Shown here piece after piece: positions 1 to 20,688 of a stretch of 64,000 nt of DNA (positions within the stretch are counted from its first letter, which is position 1; each line of letters begins with the position of its first letter). The notes under the pieces were generated by a model. It made no database searches. It was not told where the DNA came from and saw only the letters and a list, made by a program, of their open reading frames with translations. The position numbers and the translations under genes are program-made. The DNA comes from Symbiodinium natans (taxonomy: Eukaryota > Sar > Dinophyceae > Suessiales > Symbiodiniaceae): contig CAJNDS010000196.1 in NCBI GenBank assembly GCA_905221605.1, forward strand, positions 40,001-104,000, given 5' to 3'.

Positions 1-6
1 TCTGTG

Positions 7-360
7 TTTGCCGGACTTGGGGTCGGCGAAGTCCTCGGACTTCTGCCTGGCCCCGAGGCTGGCAAGCCCTGTGAGAGTTTTGCAGGACTTGGGGTCGGCG
101 AAGTCCTCGGACTTCTGCCTGGCCCTGAGGCTGGCAAGTCATTGGGTTTTGCCGGACTTGGGGTCGGCGAAGTCTTCGTACTTCTGCCTGGCCCCGAGGC
201 TGGCAAGCCTTTGTGTTTTGCCGGACTTGGGGTCGGCGAAGTCTTCGGACTTCTGCCTGGCCCCGAGGCTGGCAGACTTTGCTTGTGCTTTGCGGGACTT
301 GGTCGGCGGGGTCTCCGGACCTCTGTCTGGCCCCCAGGCCGGCAAAGTTTGTCTTTGCTT
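7..360. repeat. Five-unit tandem repeat, 69/72 bp, coding-like periodicity
   Basis: Units begin at about 7, 79, 148, 217 and 289, giving spacings of 72, 69, 69 and 72 bp, all multiples of three. The first four are near identical and the fifth is diverged. Frames are open on both strands: the + frame gives a unit starting FAGLGVGEV, the - frame a more soluble-looking unit with SEDFADPKSGKT. Either it is the end of a 23/24-residue protein repeat that continues left of the window, or a minisatellite with chance periodicity. Confidence 0.8.
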
Positions 361-444
361 ATTGTTTGGCATGCCACGACACGCACGCAGCCTGGAGGCA
401 GGGAGCTAGGCAGGGAGCTTCCGGCGACAGGGTACTTGAAGTTG

Positions 445-664
445 CACCCATAACCCTAAACTCCAAACCCACTCTAAACCCTAAGGCCTAAACCCTAAAC
501 CCCACTCTAAACCCTAAACCTTAAACCCTAAACCTTAAACCCTAAAGCCTAAAGCCTAAACCCTGAACCCTAGACCCTAAACTCTAAATTCTAAACTCTG
601 AACCCTAAACCATAAACCCTAGACTCTGTACCCTAAACTCCAAACCCGAAACCCTAAAACCCTA
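445..664. repeat. Degenerate CCCTAAA array
   Basis: About 30 units of CCCTAAA, many mutated (CCTTAAA, CCTAAAG, CCATAAA), so older than most arrays in the window. Confidence 0.9.
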
Positions 665-667
665 AAC

Positions 668-945
668 TTTCCCCCGCACTTGTGCCGCGCCCTCCCCTCC
701 CAACACGCGGGGGAGCACAGCTTAACAGCTTGTCAGGCCCGAAAAGTCGCAGAATTGTACTCGCCCGCGCTTGTGCCCTCCCTCGTTCTCCCGAGAGCCA
801 GGCGAGAACAGTTTCAGTGCATTTCAGGCTTGAAAAATTGCACTTCCCCCCCTCCCCCGCCCCGCCAAAACGGGGCAGAGTACAGTTGTGGAGTCTCTCA
901 GACCGGAAATGTCCCAGAAGTGTGCTCCCCCGCGCTTCTGCTGTT
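668..945. repeat. Three diverged ~90-bp tandem units
   Basis: Three segments starting near 668, 765 and 850 share the order C-rich run, GCGCTTGTGCC-like block, AACAG/TACAG, then a CAGGCCTGAAAA-like block. Divergence is high. The open frames here are low complexity and I see no gene. Confidence 0.55.
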
Positions 946-1105
946 TTAGACACACTACAAACTCCGTCAACTCAGTTTGCAAACCCTAGCAACATACCGA
1001 CAAGCCCGCCCATCCTTCTAAGGGGGAGTCGAGCTCGGAGACTCCGCGCGCTCGGCGTACGGCCCACCCCTACTCCATATAACTAACTCCTCTAAACCTT
1101 TAAGA

Positions 1106-1196
1106 TCCTTTAAGGGTTTAGGGCTTAGGGTTTAGGGTTTAGGGTTTGGGGTTAAAGTCTGAGTGCTTAGGGTTTAGGGTTTAGGGTTGAGTGTTT
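1106..1196. repeat. TTTAGGG array, interrupted
   Basis: About nine TTTAGGG units with variants TTAGGGC and TTTGGGG. It is the first array in this orientation. Confidence 0.85.
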
Positions 1197-1842
1197 AGGC
1201 GTCTTGGGGCTCAGTTTCGGGCTGCACGGTAAAGCCTAAACCCCAAGGGTGGAGTATTCAGACGAACGATGTCCTAGTGGGCGGAGGGGGGTGAGTGTAT
1301 AGGTGTTGCTCGCCTCTCATCCTGCCACCAGGCGACATCCGGCGCACGCAGCGTCGCGCATCTATCGAGGAGTTTTGGGTTCACGATTGTCTGGCTGGTC
1401 TTTCATGCGCCCACATGCCCGATTTGTTCGACATGGTGACTGTGTGCCGACATCGCAGCCGCTCAAAGCAGCAGGACACGCAGGTTGTGTATTGGAGGGC
1501 AAGCCTGGTGTCAGCAGCCGCTGTAATTCCAACTCCAAGAATGTATATTCTAGCTGTTGATGTTTCAAAGCTCGTAGGTGGAACTACGAGGGTGACCCCA
1601 ACGTTTACCCGCCCTAGACTTTGAACTTGCTTGACCTCGCAAACGAGACACCTGAATCCTGAAACCCTCAGCCCTAAAAAACCCCGCACTGCAGCTCGAA
1701 TAAGAGTGAGCGTTTTTCGTTCGGTGCGCCGTGGAGCCGTGCCAGTCGCCGGTGCTTGGGGTATCTTGGCATGGATTCCCATTCCTATGACCAACACGTC
1801 TGCTGCAGTCTATGTAAGCCATTGCGACTTTTGCTGATTCAG

Positions 1843-1953
1843 GCTGGTTACGACACCCCGGAGCAGCCGGGCAAGATGGAGGCTCCTATGGAGAGGGATG
1901 AGGCACTCTGTCGGCGTTCGTTCCACAACAGTGACAGATTCACCGCACTCTGA
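1843..1953 (+). CDS. Putative exon, charged, unknown function
   Basis: A pyrimidine-rich stretch ending in CAG (acceptor at 1841-1842) opens a frame reading AGYDTPEQPGKMEAPMERDE and running to TGA at 1951-1953. No domain is recognised. The donor side is unclear, so it is either a terminal exon or one cut short by a donor I cannot place. It precedes the Pro/Glu-rich islands at 2.1-2.6 kb and may belong with them. Confidence 0.4.
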   Translation, partial: AGYDTPEQPGKMEAPMERDEALCRRSFHNSDRFTAL

Positions 1954-2109
1954 TTCGACCCCTTCTTAGTTTTGAGCGCTGAGACCCCCAGCTCAGTGTC
2001 TACGCCGGCCACGGAGCCGCCTTCCATCGAGACCTGACGGCAGATTCAGAGCGTCCGGAAGCCAGCATACATCAGTACAGCTGACTCGCTCTCAAGTTTG
2101 ATATTTCAG

Positions 2110-2223
2110 GCCCCGATCACAGCAGGACTAGCTTCCCCAACGCCCATCGCTGTGGTACCTGAACCGGCGGAAACGGTGCCAGTGCCGATCCAAGAATCTG
2201 GACTGCAAGAGGACGCCGCCTGA
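2110..2223 (+). CDS. Putative Pro/Glu-rich exon
   Basis: Begins after TTTCAG and stays open for 37 codons to TGA at 2221-2223. Composition is Ala/Pro/Val/Glu-rich (for example PIAVVPEPAETVPVPIQ), typical of a disordered linker. A possible non-canonical GA donor just before the stop would give the phase needed by the next island. No domain. Confidence 0.5.
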   Translation, partial: APITAGLASPTPIAVVPEPAETVPVPIQESGLQEDAA

Positions 2224-2294
2224 GTATTCGCCTGAGTATTGTTGGAGGGGTTTGAAATTCAAGTGCATCTGACAGAAGTCTCTGTGTTTGCAAG

Positions 2295-2419
2295 GCGCCC
2301 TTGCCGCAACGCCGCAACGCCATCGCCCGCAATCGCCGGTGGAGTCGGAGACCTGGGTTCCGACGGAGGTGGCGTCAGCGGAGGTGTCTCCGCCCATGGA
2401 GGCTGAATCTTGGACCTGC
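2295..2419 (+). CDS. Putative Pro/Glu-rich exon
   Basis: Follows GCAAG and ends at GTCTGA (donor 2420-2421). The frame contains SPVESETWVPTEVASAEV, the same Pro/Glu/Val bias as its neighbours at 2110 and 2480. It ends on a complete codon and the next island starts on one, so the phases agree. Confidence 0.5.
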
Positions 2420-2479
2420 GTCTGATGTGGCACATCTCGGATATCACTCAAGACCAGTTGAACTACTGTAATTGTGAAG

Positions 2480-2558
2480 GCGGATGAGTCGCCACCCGTC
2501 CCGACGTTGCCGGCTGCGACGGAGGCGGTGGCGGTGCAGGAACGCGAGGATCCTTGTC
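2480..2558 (+). CDS. Putative Pro/Glu-rich exon
   Basis: Follows GTGAAG and ends before GTAAAT, a good donor, at 2559. The frame reads ADESPPVPTLPAATEAVAV. It ends with one extra base, and the island at 5011 opens two bases out of frame, so they are compatible across an intron containing the G-rich minisatellite. This suggests, without proving it, that these exons are the N-terminal linker of the IQ gene. Confidence 0.5.
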
Positions 2559-2639
2559 GTAAATTGTTATCGTGCTGAGTTTCGTGGGGTTCGTGCTTGT
2601 GCAAGCATTGACAATATCCGAGGAGATCCCCGTTCCCAA

Positions 2640-4560
2640 ATGGGCTCGCTGGGGCCCTGAAACGTGGCAGGGGAAGGCCCTCAAACGTGGCGGGGAAGGG
2701 GGGGCGGTGGGCGGTGGGCGGTGTGGACGTGGCAGGGGGAGGTGGGGGCGGAATGGGCTCGCTGGGGCCCTGAAACGTAGCAGAAAAAGCCCTCAAACGT
2801 GGCGGGGAAGGGTGGTCGGTGGGCGGTGTGGGCGGTGGGGGCGGTGGGGGCGGGCATGCGCTGGAGCCCCTTAAAACATCTCAAAGAAGGTAGCCAGTGG
2901 CCCTGAAACGTGGCAGGGGGAGGTGGGGGCGGAAGGCCCTGAAACGTGGCAGGGGGAGGTGGGGGCGGAATGGGCTCGCTGGGGCCCTGAAACGTGGCAG
3001 GGGAAGGCCCTCAAAAACATCTGAAAGAACTGGTAGAGGTGGGGGCGGAATGGGCTCGCTGGGGCCCTGAAACGTGGCAGGGGAAGGCCCTCAAACGTGG
3101 CGGGGAAGGGTGGTCGGTGGGCGGTGTGGGCGGTGGGGCGGTGGGGCGGTGGGGGCGGTGGGGGCGGTGGGGGCGGTGGGGGCGGGCATGCGCTGGAGCC
3201 CCTTAAAAACATCTTAAAGAAGGTAGCCAGTGGCCCTGAAACGTGGCAGGGGGAGGTGGGGGCGGAATGGGCTCGCTGGGGCCCTGAAACGTGGGAAGGC
3301 CCTCAAACGTGGCGGGGGGGAGGGCGGTGGGCGGTGTGGGCGGTGGGGGCGGTGGGGGCGGTGGGGGCGGTGGGGGCGGGCATGCGCTGGAGCCCCTTAA
3401 ACATCTCAAAGAAGGTAGCCAGTGGCCCTGAAACGTGGCAGGGGGAGGTGGGGGCTGGAATGGACTTGCTGGGGCCCTGAAACGTGGCAGGGGAAGGCCC
3501 TCAAACGTGGCGGGGGGGAGGGCGGTGGGCGGTGTGGGCGGTGGGGGGTGGGGGCGGGGTGGGGGGCGGGCATGCGCAGCCCCAAAAACATCTGAAAGAA
3601 GGTAGCCAGGCCCCGAAACCTGGCAGGGGGGGTGGAGCCCCTTAAAACATGTCAAAGAAGGTAGGCAGTGGCCCTGAAACGTGGCAGGGGGAGGTGGGGG
3701 CTGGGGAATGGGCTCGCTGAGCCCAGGGGAAGGCCCTCAAACGTGGCGGGGGGGGGGCGGTGGGGGGCGGGCATGCGCTGAAGCCCCTTAAACGTGGCGG
3801 GGAAGGGGGGGCGGTGGGCGGTGTGTGGTGGGGCGGTGGGGGCGGTGGGGGCGGTGGGGGCGGGCATGCGCTGGAGCCCCTTGAAAACATCTGAAAGAAG
3901 GTAGCCAGTGGCGTGAAACGTGGCAGGGGGAGGTGGGGGCGGAATGGGCTCGCTGGGGCCCTGAAACGTGGCAGGGAAGGCCCTCAAACGTGGCGGGGAA
4001 GGGTGGTCGGTGGGCTGGAGCCCCTTGAACTCAAAGAAGGCAGCCAGTGGCCCTGAAACGTGGCAGGGGGAGGTGGGGTGGGGGCGGTGGGGGCGATGGG
4101 GGCGGTGGGGGCGGGCATGCGCTGGAGCCCCTTAAAAACATCTCAAAGAAGGTAGCCAGTGGCCCTGAACGTGGCAGGTAGAGGTGGGGGCGGAATGGAC
4201 TTGCTGGGGCCCTGAAACGTGGCAGGGGAAGGCACTCAAACGTGGCGGGGGGGGGGCGGTGGGCGGTGTGGGCGGTGTGGGTGGTGGGGGCGGTGGGGGG
4301 GAGGGGGGGGCCCTGAAGCGAGGCCCTCGTGGGGGGAAGGGGGCGGTGGGGGCGGTGGGGGCGGTGGGGGCGGCATGCGCTGGAGCCCCTTAAAACATCT
4401 CCAAGAAGGTAGCCAGTGGCCCTGAAACGTGGCAGCGGGAGGTGGGGGCTGAGGAATGGGCTCGCTGAGGCCCTGAAAGGCCCTCAAACGTGGCGGGCTC
4501 GCTGGGGGGTCGCTTAGGGGGGGACGGGGGGGCCCTGAAACGAGGCCTGGTGGGGGAAGG
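2640..4560. repeat. G-rich compound minisatellite, ~1.9 kb
   Basis: Irregular copies of a 150-250-bp compound unit: CCCTGAAACGTGGCAGGGG, CCTCAAACGTGGCGGGG, several GTGGGGGCG tracts, then a GCATGCGCTGGAGCCCCTTAAA block and an AAGGTAGCCAGTGGC block. The + strand is strongly G-rich with many runs of four or more G, so quadruplex formation is plausible. The long Pro-rich frames on the - strand and Gly-rich frames on the + strand are by-products. Confidence 0.9.
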
Positions 4561-4562
4561 GG

Positions 4563-4706
4563 AACTGGGACAAGTACCGGGACCGAAGAAGGAGTGGGGA
4601 TACGTGAACTATGAGACAATATCGCTTTCATGAACAAACAGGACTGGGACAAGTATCGGGGGCGAACCGGAGTGGGATACGTGAGCTCTGAGAGCATCGC
4701 TTACAC
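4563..4706. repeat. Two ~73-bp tandem copies
   Basis: Two copies beginning ACTGGGACAAGTA near 4566 and 4641, about 80% alike, directly after the minisatellite. Confidence 0.65.
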
Positions 4707-4739
4707 GGACAGACGAAGGCTTCACGGGCGCCAACCCCT

Positions 4740-4990
4740 TAGGGGGGTCGGCGGATAAGGGTAGTATAGGGATTATTCTTCTTTTAAGGGTAATATAGGG
4801 ATTATTCTTCCTTGTAATTTCTTGGCGGGTTCTTCAGCAAACGGTAGTTTGCCTTCCCTTTATACTGGCAAGATGCGATGTAGCCGGGTTTCCTTATGGT
4901 CATTCTGACGCTTAGTTACTACTTAGTTGCGATTCTCTACTCATTGGAATTGCTCTCAAGATAGTCCAGATTGCATAAATAGGCTTCTGA
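4740..4990. other. AT-richer intron-like stretch
   Basis: Contains a 30-bp direct duplication built on GTAATATAGGGATTATTCTTC-like sequence at 4760-4830. A related phrase occurs at 26665. No coding signal is seen. Confidence 0.5.
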
Positions 4991-5010
4991 GACTCTTGAC
5001 TGCACCCAAG

Positions 5011-15462
<10,452 letters not shown>

Positions 15463-15664
15463 CCACGCCTTCAGGTTGTGAGTATGTCTGGGTCTATAAG
15501 AAGAAGCTTGCTTGGGGTTGATCCTTCTTGAAATCTAAGCCGCAAAAGCATCTTCTTTTGTGTTTTTGTTGGGGGTGTGGGGGGGGGGGGGGGGGGTGCC
15601 TAAAACCCCCACATGATTAGGGTTTGTGGGTTGGGCAGGGCCCCCCGCTGAAACCCATTGGCAG

Positions 15665-15907
15665 ATGCCCAGCATCGCGTGGACTCCTTCCCAGAAGCAT
15701 TCAAGCACAGAGAAAGACACAGAGACGGGGAGAGACAGAACTCACACGCACAGGTGCGTGGGAGGTCTGAGCCCCTCAGACCCCGAAGCTCCTGTCATCT
15801 TGGCCCAAGGAGAGGATGGCCAAGAGGGAGGCCGACCACGCCGACCACTTCGCCCAGGATGTGGGAACCCTCAGCTTCTGAGGGCTCAGGACTTCAGGAG
15901 CCAATAG
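15665..15907 (+). CDS. Possible first exon or short ORF, unknown
   Basis: An ATG follows GGCAG directly at 15665, 203 bp after the previous stop. The frame (MPSIAWTPSQKHSSTEKDTE) runs to TAG at 15905-15907. GTGCGT at 15754 is a possible donor. Dinoflagellate mRNAs receive a trans-spliced leader at an AG, so this could be a trans-splice acceptor of a new gene. A second frame downstream (ERMAKREADHADHFAQD) is also coding-like. Confidence 0.35.
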   Translation: MPSIAWTPSQKHSSTEKDTETGRDRTHTHRCVGGLSPSDPEAPVILAQGEDGQEGGRPRRPLRPGCGNPQLLRAQDFRSQ

Positions 15908-15939
15908 CTTGAGGCAACTATTTGATGCCGGAGCACAGT

Positions 15940-16010
15940 CGTTTAGGGTTTAGGGTTTAGGGTTTAGGGTTTAGGGTTTAGGGTTTAGGGTTTAGGGTTT
16001 AGGGTTTAGG
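15940..16010. repeat. TTTAGGG array
   Basis: Ten perfect units. Confidence 0.97.
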
Positions 16011-17040
16011 GACAGAGAGGACTTGTGATATGTCACCTTCACTCAGGGCATCGGGCTCCCAAGGGTTCAGAAGCAGCTCAAGGTGCCAAGAAGTTCGTGT
16101 AAGGCACGAGGATGAACAGCTTGCGTAGACACCTCAGTACCAGCAAACCCTACAGTGCCTACAGCCCAGCATCTTGACCTGGGCTACAGGCAGCCGCGCA
16201 GGCGAGTGCCGCCCAGGTCGCGGCGAGTTCGGCAAGGTGCAACTGGGGTTCGTATCCGGGAGAGGCCTTACCTCGGAAAGGGGGCCCCAGGTCAATTGAG
16301 GCGAATGCTTTGTGCTTCTTGCCTTCAGCATCGGGGGCGTTCAGCTTGCGTCCCTCGCGTTGCGTGAAGGCGTTGGGGGGGGGGGGGGGGCGCGGAGCGA
16401 ATATCAGGGTGCACGGTCCGCCAAACCGAAAACCCCTATAAACCCTAAACCCGACAAGTCAGCTAAAAAGCCCTAAACCCTAAACCCCAAACCCTAAACC
16501 CTACACCCTAAACCCTAAACCCTTCTTTCTATTTCACACATTTACTTCCGCTTCTGTCCTCGGAGGCCGCGGAGACTTCCGATCCCGATCGCCTTCCAAG
16601 CCTGCCCCGACAAGGAGCCTTTGCTGCGCAGCTGCAGAGAGCTTCGGTTCAGGGTTTAGGGTTTAGGGTTTAGGGTTTAGGGTTTAGGGTTTAGGGTTTA
16701 GGGTTTTTTAGGTTTAGGGTTAAGGGTTTAGGGCTCGGGTTTAGGGTAATTTAGGGTCTAGGGTTTAGGGTTGCTTAGGGTTTGGGGGAGGGTGGGTTGC
16801 CCCCGGCGCGGCTGTTGAGGCAAAATCTGTCGGCGAGCCCGATCTCACTCAGGGTCTATAGGCGCGCCGCGCAAGAAGGCTTGAGGTCTTCAGGCTTTTC
16901 ATGCCCCTGAGAACCCTCCAAGCCTAAAGCGCTAAGGCATTAGCGCAGCCCCCCCACCCCCCCCCCCCAACCCCTAAACCCAATAAACCCTAAGAAACCC
17001 CTGTAAACCCGAGAAACCCTAAAGACCCTAAGCCCTTATA
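16011..17040. other. Intron-like region with arrays
   Basis: CCCTAAA at 16430-16527, TTTAGGG at 16650-16790, degenerate CCCTAAA at 16966-17040, and G/C homopolymers at 16373 and 16950. A weak coding island lies between the first two arrays (about 16595-16650). Nothing else is supported. Confidence 0.5.
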
Positions 17041-17055
17041 CCCATAAACCACAAG

Positions 17056-17162
17056 GTTCGCCACCCCGATCCTGCCGACGGAGATCCTGAAGCCCAGTGA
17101 GGCGCCTGAGATTCTCCGGGCCCCCAGGGACCTTTTTGGGAAGTCCTGGGAACTCCTCAGGG
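17056..17162 (+). CDS. Putative exon, unknown
   Basis: After CCACAAG: FATPILPTEILKPSEAPEIL then RAPRDLFGKSWELLRG, donor GTGTAA. The frame itself stays open to 17266. No domain. Confidence 0.5.
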
Positions 17163-17295
17163 GTGTAAGACCCCCCAAAAAAGAGAGGAGATGGCCAGAA
17201 AAGCAGCTTCCAGGCCGAACGGGGTTTCACACGGCCCGTCGTTTTGCGAAGACGCGGGCCCCCTGAAGCCCTGAGACCCGTGAAGTCTGAACCCT

Positions 17296-17423
17296 TATCA
17301 ACCCTAAACCCTAAACCCGAAACCCTAGACCCTAGACCCTAAACCCTAAACCCTAACCACCCTAAACCCTAAACCCTAAACCCTAAGCCCTAAACCCTAA
17401 ACCCTAAACCCTAAACCCTAAGG
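17296..17423. repeat. CCCTAAA array
   Basis: About 17 units with a few substitutions. Confidence 0.95.
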
Positions 17424-17561
17424 GGGCGTTGGCCGATGTGTGTGTGTTCCCCTCTTGCAGCATCCAACTCCAAGTCCTCGTCTGGCTTTTTCCAGTATAC
17501 AGTTTTGATGGCCTAGGGTTTGGCGAAATTCTTGGTGCACTGTCCTTTCCGAAATTGACAC

Positions 17562-17605
17562 CCCGCAGTGCGTGGCTAGGCGGGTGGCCCAAAAAGCCTA
17601 ACCCC
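17562..17605. repeat. A-tailed motif
   Basis: CCGCAGTG, CTAGGCGGGTGG, A5. Confidence 0.55.
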
Positions 17606-18004
17606 TCAACCACAAACCCTAAAGCAAAAAGACCCTGAACCCACGGCAGGGTTACTCAGGAGCGACAAAGCCCGAAACGCTAAACCCTTTTTCGAGTGTG
17701 TGTATGTGCTCGACTCTTGTGTGAGGGACGGCCTGCACTGTACCCAAGATGATGGAGTCATACGTGTGTCGTTGAGTATAGAGGGATTCCCGCTGGCCCC
17801 GGGCTTATTGGGGTGGGGCTAAATGCTTCCGACAAACGCGAGGCCTCATTGTAAAGTCCTCTGTCTGTGTGGTGCATGCTCTAGGGGGTTCCAGGGGTTC
17901 GGCCGCATGTGCCGCGGCCTCGGAAAGCATCGGAGCGATATGGACTGCTTGCAGAGAGCGCGTGCCAAACCCGAAGCCCTAAACCCGAAACCCAAAGCCC
18001 TATA

Positions 18005-18112
18005 CCCCAAACCCTAAACCCTAAACCCTAAACCCTAAACCCTAAACCCTAAACCCTAAACCCTAAACCCTAAACCCTAAACCCTAAACCCTAAACCCTA
18101 AACCCTAAACCC
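18005..18112. repeat. CCCTAAA array
   Basis: About 15 perfect units, directly before the acceptor of the exon at 18125. Confidence 0.97.
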
Positions 18113-18124
18113 AACCACTCCCAG

Positions 18125-18221
18125 AGCCAGGGCCCTCTCAACTTCAGCGACGTCACCCTGGAGTCCCGTGGAGGCCTCACCCGGAACCCTCCACACCGGG
18201 GAAGGAGGAGGAGGGGTACGG
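18125..18221 (+). CDS. Putative exon between opposed arrays
   Basis: After ACTCCCAG: SQGPLNFSDVTLESRGGLTR, closing at GTTTCGGG, a one-base variant of the telomere-type donor. CCCTAAA upstream, TTTAGGG downstream. Confidence 0.55.
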
Positions 18222-18225
18222 GTTT

Positions 18226-18316
18226 CGGGTTTAGGGTTTAGGGCTTAGGGTTTAGGGTTTAGGGTTTGGGGTCTAGGGTTTATAGGGTTTAGGGTTTAGG
18301 GCTGAGGGTTTAGAGG
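18226..18316. repeat. TTTAGGG array
   Basis: About ten imperfect units. Confidence 0.92.
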
Positions 18317-18589
18317 GGGTTTGGGGGGGTTCGGTTTCTCGGCAAGTCCTCCCAAATCCTGAAAATTGAGGTTGAGGGAGCAGGCTGTTGACCGGCCGGC
18401 TTTGTGTTGCTTGTTACGTTCACAAAGATCTTGGGCTGCACAGTATCAAAATACCATCACCGTCGTCATTGTCATTTTCTCGAGGGCACCGATGAACCCG
18501 CGAAAGGTCGGGTCTTTCCATGAGGCCCTTTCTTAGCGGCACTGCTTAACACGTAAGAATTGTCAGGGCCTGACAGATTCGAATTGGAG

Positions 18590-18643
18590 CACCCTAAACC
18601 CTAAACCATAAACCCTAAACCCTAGCCCTAAACCCTAAACCCT
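18590..18643. repeat. CCCTAAA array
   Basis: Seven units. Confidence 0.92.
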
Positions 18644-18653
18644 GCTGCGCCAG

Positions 18654-18713
18654 GCGAGCTGGATCGACCGTCCGTGGAGGCCTGGGGTTCTGCTTCCTAC
18701 CAAGTAGGCGAGA
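18654..18713 (+). CDS. Putative exon
   Basis: CTGCGCCAG acceptor, GTAGGC donor; frame GELDRPSVEAWGSASYQ. Confidence 0.5.
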
Positions 18714-19093
18714 TCAGGATCATGCCTCGCAGCCTTAGCTCTCCGAAGCAACATGAACAACAAGAGTCTCAAACATGGAATGGGGTTCTGAAAACCTCAA
18801 CCTCAGACTGCCTTGGGGGTTGCGGCCAAAACTTAGAGGTGCATGTCGGTGTTGCCCCCGGCAGGCTAAACCAGTCCAGGTCTAAAGATAGTAATCGCAA
18901 GAAAGCAACCTAAAATGACGTCGAGCTCCCAACCCCAGCACTCTTTCCCCGCCGAGGCCTCAACAAAAGCCTCCCAATGTGCAGTCCCCAAAAGTTCTGC
19001 GACCCACCCTCAGAAGTAGGAGTGGTTTGTGTCGAGATTGCCGTGTGTGCTCATTCTGATAGCTCAGAAGGGGCCATCTTTCCAGTACCTGAT
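18714..19093. other. Intron-like, possible exon at 18946-19015
   Basis: After CAACCCCAG two frames are open to GTAGGA (HSFPAEASTKASQCAV or a Pro-rich one). No choice is possible by eye. Confidence 0.3.
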
Positions 19094-19099
19094 GGATTT

Positions 19100-19166
19100 A
19101 CCCCAAACCCCAAACCCCAAACCCCAAACCCTAAACCCTAAACCCTAAACCCTAAACCCTAAACCG
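19100..19166. repeat. CCCCAAA/CCCTAAA array
   Basis: Nine units. Confidence 0.94.
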
Positions 19167-19193
19167 CTTACTTTGGTGCACTTGACGTACCAG

Positions 19194-19238
19194 CTGGCGG
19201 ACTCGAAGGTTTTTTCAGTGACCTGTGGTGATTTCAAG
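19194..19238 (+). CDS. Putative 45-nt exon
   Basis: ACGTACCAG acceptor, 15 whole codons LADSKVFSVTCGDFK, GTAGCC donor. Confidence 0.5.
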
Positions 19239-19275
19239 GTAGCCGAAGGCGAACGCATACAGCATATTCAGACAT

Positions 19276-19362
19276 TCCCCTGCAGAGTGTCCGAGAGGTC
19301 AGCTAAGCGGGTGGCAAAAAAACCCTAAACCCTAAACCCTAAACCCTAAACCCTAAACCCTC
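19276..19362. repeat. A-tailed motif followed by CCCTAAA
   Basis: CCCTGCAGAGTG, CAGCTAAGCGGGTGGC, A7, then five CCCTAAA units. Confidence 0.65.
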
Positions 19363-19457
19363 ACGGAGTGGGAAAACAGTACAGCCACTGGAGAGAAGGC
19401 GGCAGTTTGAGATGCGCACACACACACACACACGTACACGTACGTTGCCGTCAATTT

Positions 19458-19580
19458 CCCTGCAGTGCGATGTTACCATCAGCCAGGCGGGTGGCAAAAA
19501 ACAAAAACCCTCACCCTAAACCCTAAACCCTCAACCCTCAATCCTCAACCCTCAATCCTCAACCCTAAACCCTAAACCCA
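19458..19580. repeat. A-tailed motif followed by CCCTCAAT/CCCTAAA
   Basis: CCCTGCAGTGCG, CAGCCAGGCGGGTGGC, A-rich, then CCCTAAA with an internal CCCTCAATCCTCAA block. Confidence 0.65.
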
Positions 19581-19590
19581 CCCTCGAGAG

Positions 19591-19691
19591 GCTGCCCTGT
19601 CGGCCTTGTTGGACCTGCAGCGAGCTGCGTGTGACTGGGGACTGGCAGAGGCCCCCGAGAGGACCTGCCTCATTTGGGGAGGATGCCTAGG
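19591..19691 (+). CDS. Putative exon with GTTTAGGG donor
   Basis: After CTCGAGAG: AALSALLDLQRAACDWGLAE then APERTCLIWGGCL, ending exactly at GTTTAGGG (19692). CCCTAAA upstream. Clean amphipathic helix composition. Confidence 0.6.
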
Positions 19692-19730
19692 GTTTAGGGT
19701 TTAGGGTTTAGGGTTTAGGGTTTGAGATTT
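19692..19730. repeat. TTTAGGG array at a 5' splice site
   Basis: Five units. Confidence 0.93.
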
Positions 19731-20420
19731 CGGGTACCTACTGTTCCCTAATTTGTTCGGGGGAATTCTGCTGTATTTGGGGGGGTTTTTCTGAGGGGCA
19801 CCATGATTTTGGGAAGTCCCCCCTTTTTTTTGTGGGGGGGGGGGATTGTTAGTGCAAAAGGGTGCGTGAGTCGTTGTCAAGCAGCCCCTTGTCGCTCTTG
19901 ACATGTGCCAGGATTTTTCGGAGATTCGAGAGCACGTTGTTTTGTTTCGGGGGCGAAGTGGCCACATTGGACACCATGTTATGACATGCAGCGCTCGTCT
20001 TGAGCTGCAAGACGCAGCAGTCCCAGCCGCACAACCGAAGTTCGATTCCGCAAGCCACGGAATTTACCTCAGCGCTCCCTAGACCCTAAACGATAAACCC
20101 GAAACCCTAAACCATCTCCAATCCAGCTGCAAAGTTGGAACTCCCCTCAAGAACCCTCAATAGCCTTTGGGGATTTTGGACCGTCTGAAGGGTCCTCCCA
20201 GAATTCACAGGGTCCTGTTTGTTGCGGCGGCGCCCCTTCAATGCAAGGGGGCTCAATATCGGACCAGGTAAGGATGTGTGAGCTTGCAAAGTCCGTCGGC
20301 ACCCACCTGGGCCCCAGCCCGGCCGTCCCCGCTCCCGACCACAAGCGAGGGAATGAAAGCCCGAGGCTTGAAACCCTGAACCCTTGAACCCTTAAGAAAC
20401 CCCTAAGAAGCCCTCAGCCC
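19731..20420. other. Intron-like region
   Basis: Short homopolymers at 19786 and 19825 and a few scattered CCCTAAA units near 20090 and 20385. Frames on both strands are open without a domain; no exon is supported. Confidence 0.4.
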
Positions 20421-20424
20421 GTCC

Positions 20425-20482
20425 TAGAAGCCCTAAACCCTAAGCCCTAAACCCTAAACCCTAAACCCTGAACCCTAAACTC
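20425..20482. repeat. CCCTAAA array
   Basis: Seven units. Confidence 0.92.
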
Positions 20483-20493
20483 GGGAAAAACAC

Positions 20494-20568
20494 GGCGAGG
20501 CCGCCAAGGCCGCAAGGGACGCGGCGGTGACCGTCGCGTCGCCGGCGCCCTCTGCTCCCAGGCCTGGG
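20494..20568 (+). CDS. Putative Ala/Pro-rich exon
   Basis: Frame GEAAKAARDAAVTVASPAPS between a CCCTAAA and a TTTAGGG array, closing at GTGGGG. The acceptor is not clear. Confidence 0.45.
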
Positions 20569-20593
20569 GTGGGGGGGGGGAAGGCGTAGGTGT

Positions 20594-20688
20594 GTTTAGG
20601 GTTTAGGGTTTAGGGTTTAGGGTTTAGGGTTTAGGGTTTAGGGTTTAGGGTTTAGGGGTTAGGGTTTAGGGTTTAGGGTTTAGGGTTG
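20594..20688. repeat. TTTAGGG array
   Basis: About 13 units. Confidence 0.97.

Noticed and set aside
2128-4697. Long Pro-rich - strand and Gly-rich + strand ORFs
   Set aside because: They arise from the G-rich minisatellite, change frame between units and have no domain.
15626-15664. Upstream extension of the 15665 ORF
   Set aside because: The extension reads through G-rich repeat and a better start sits directly after an AG.
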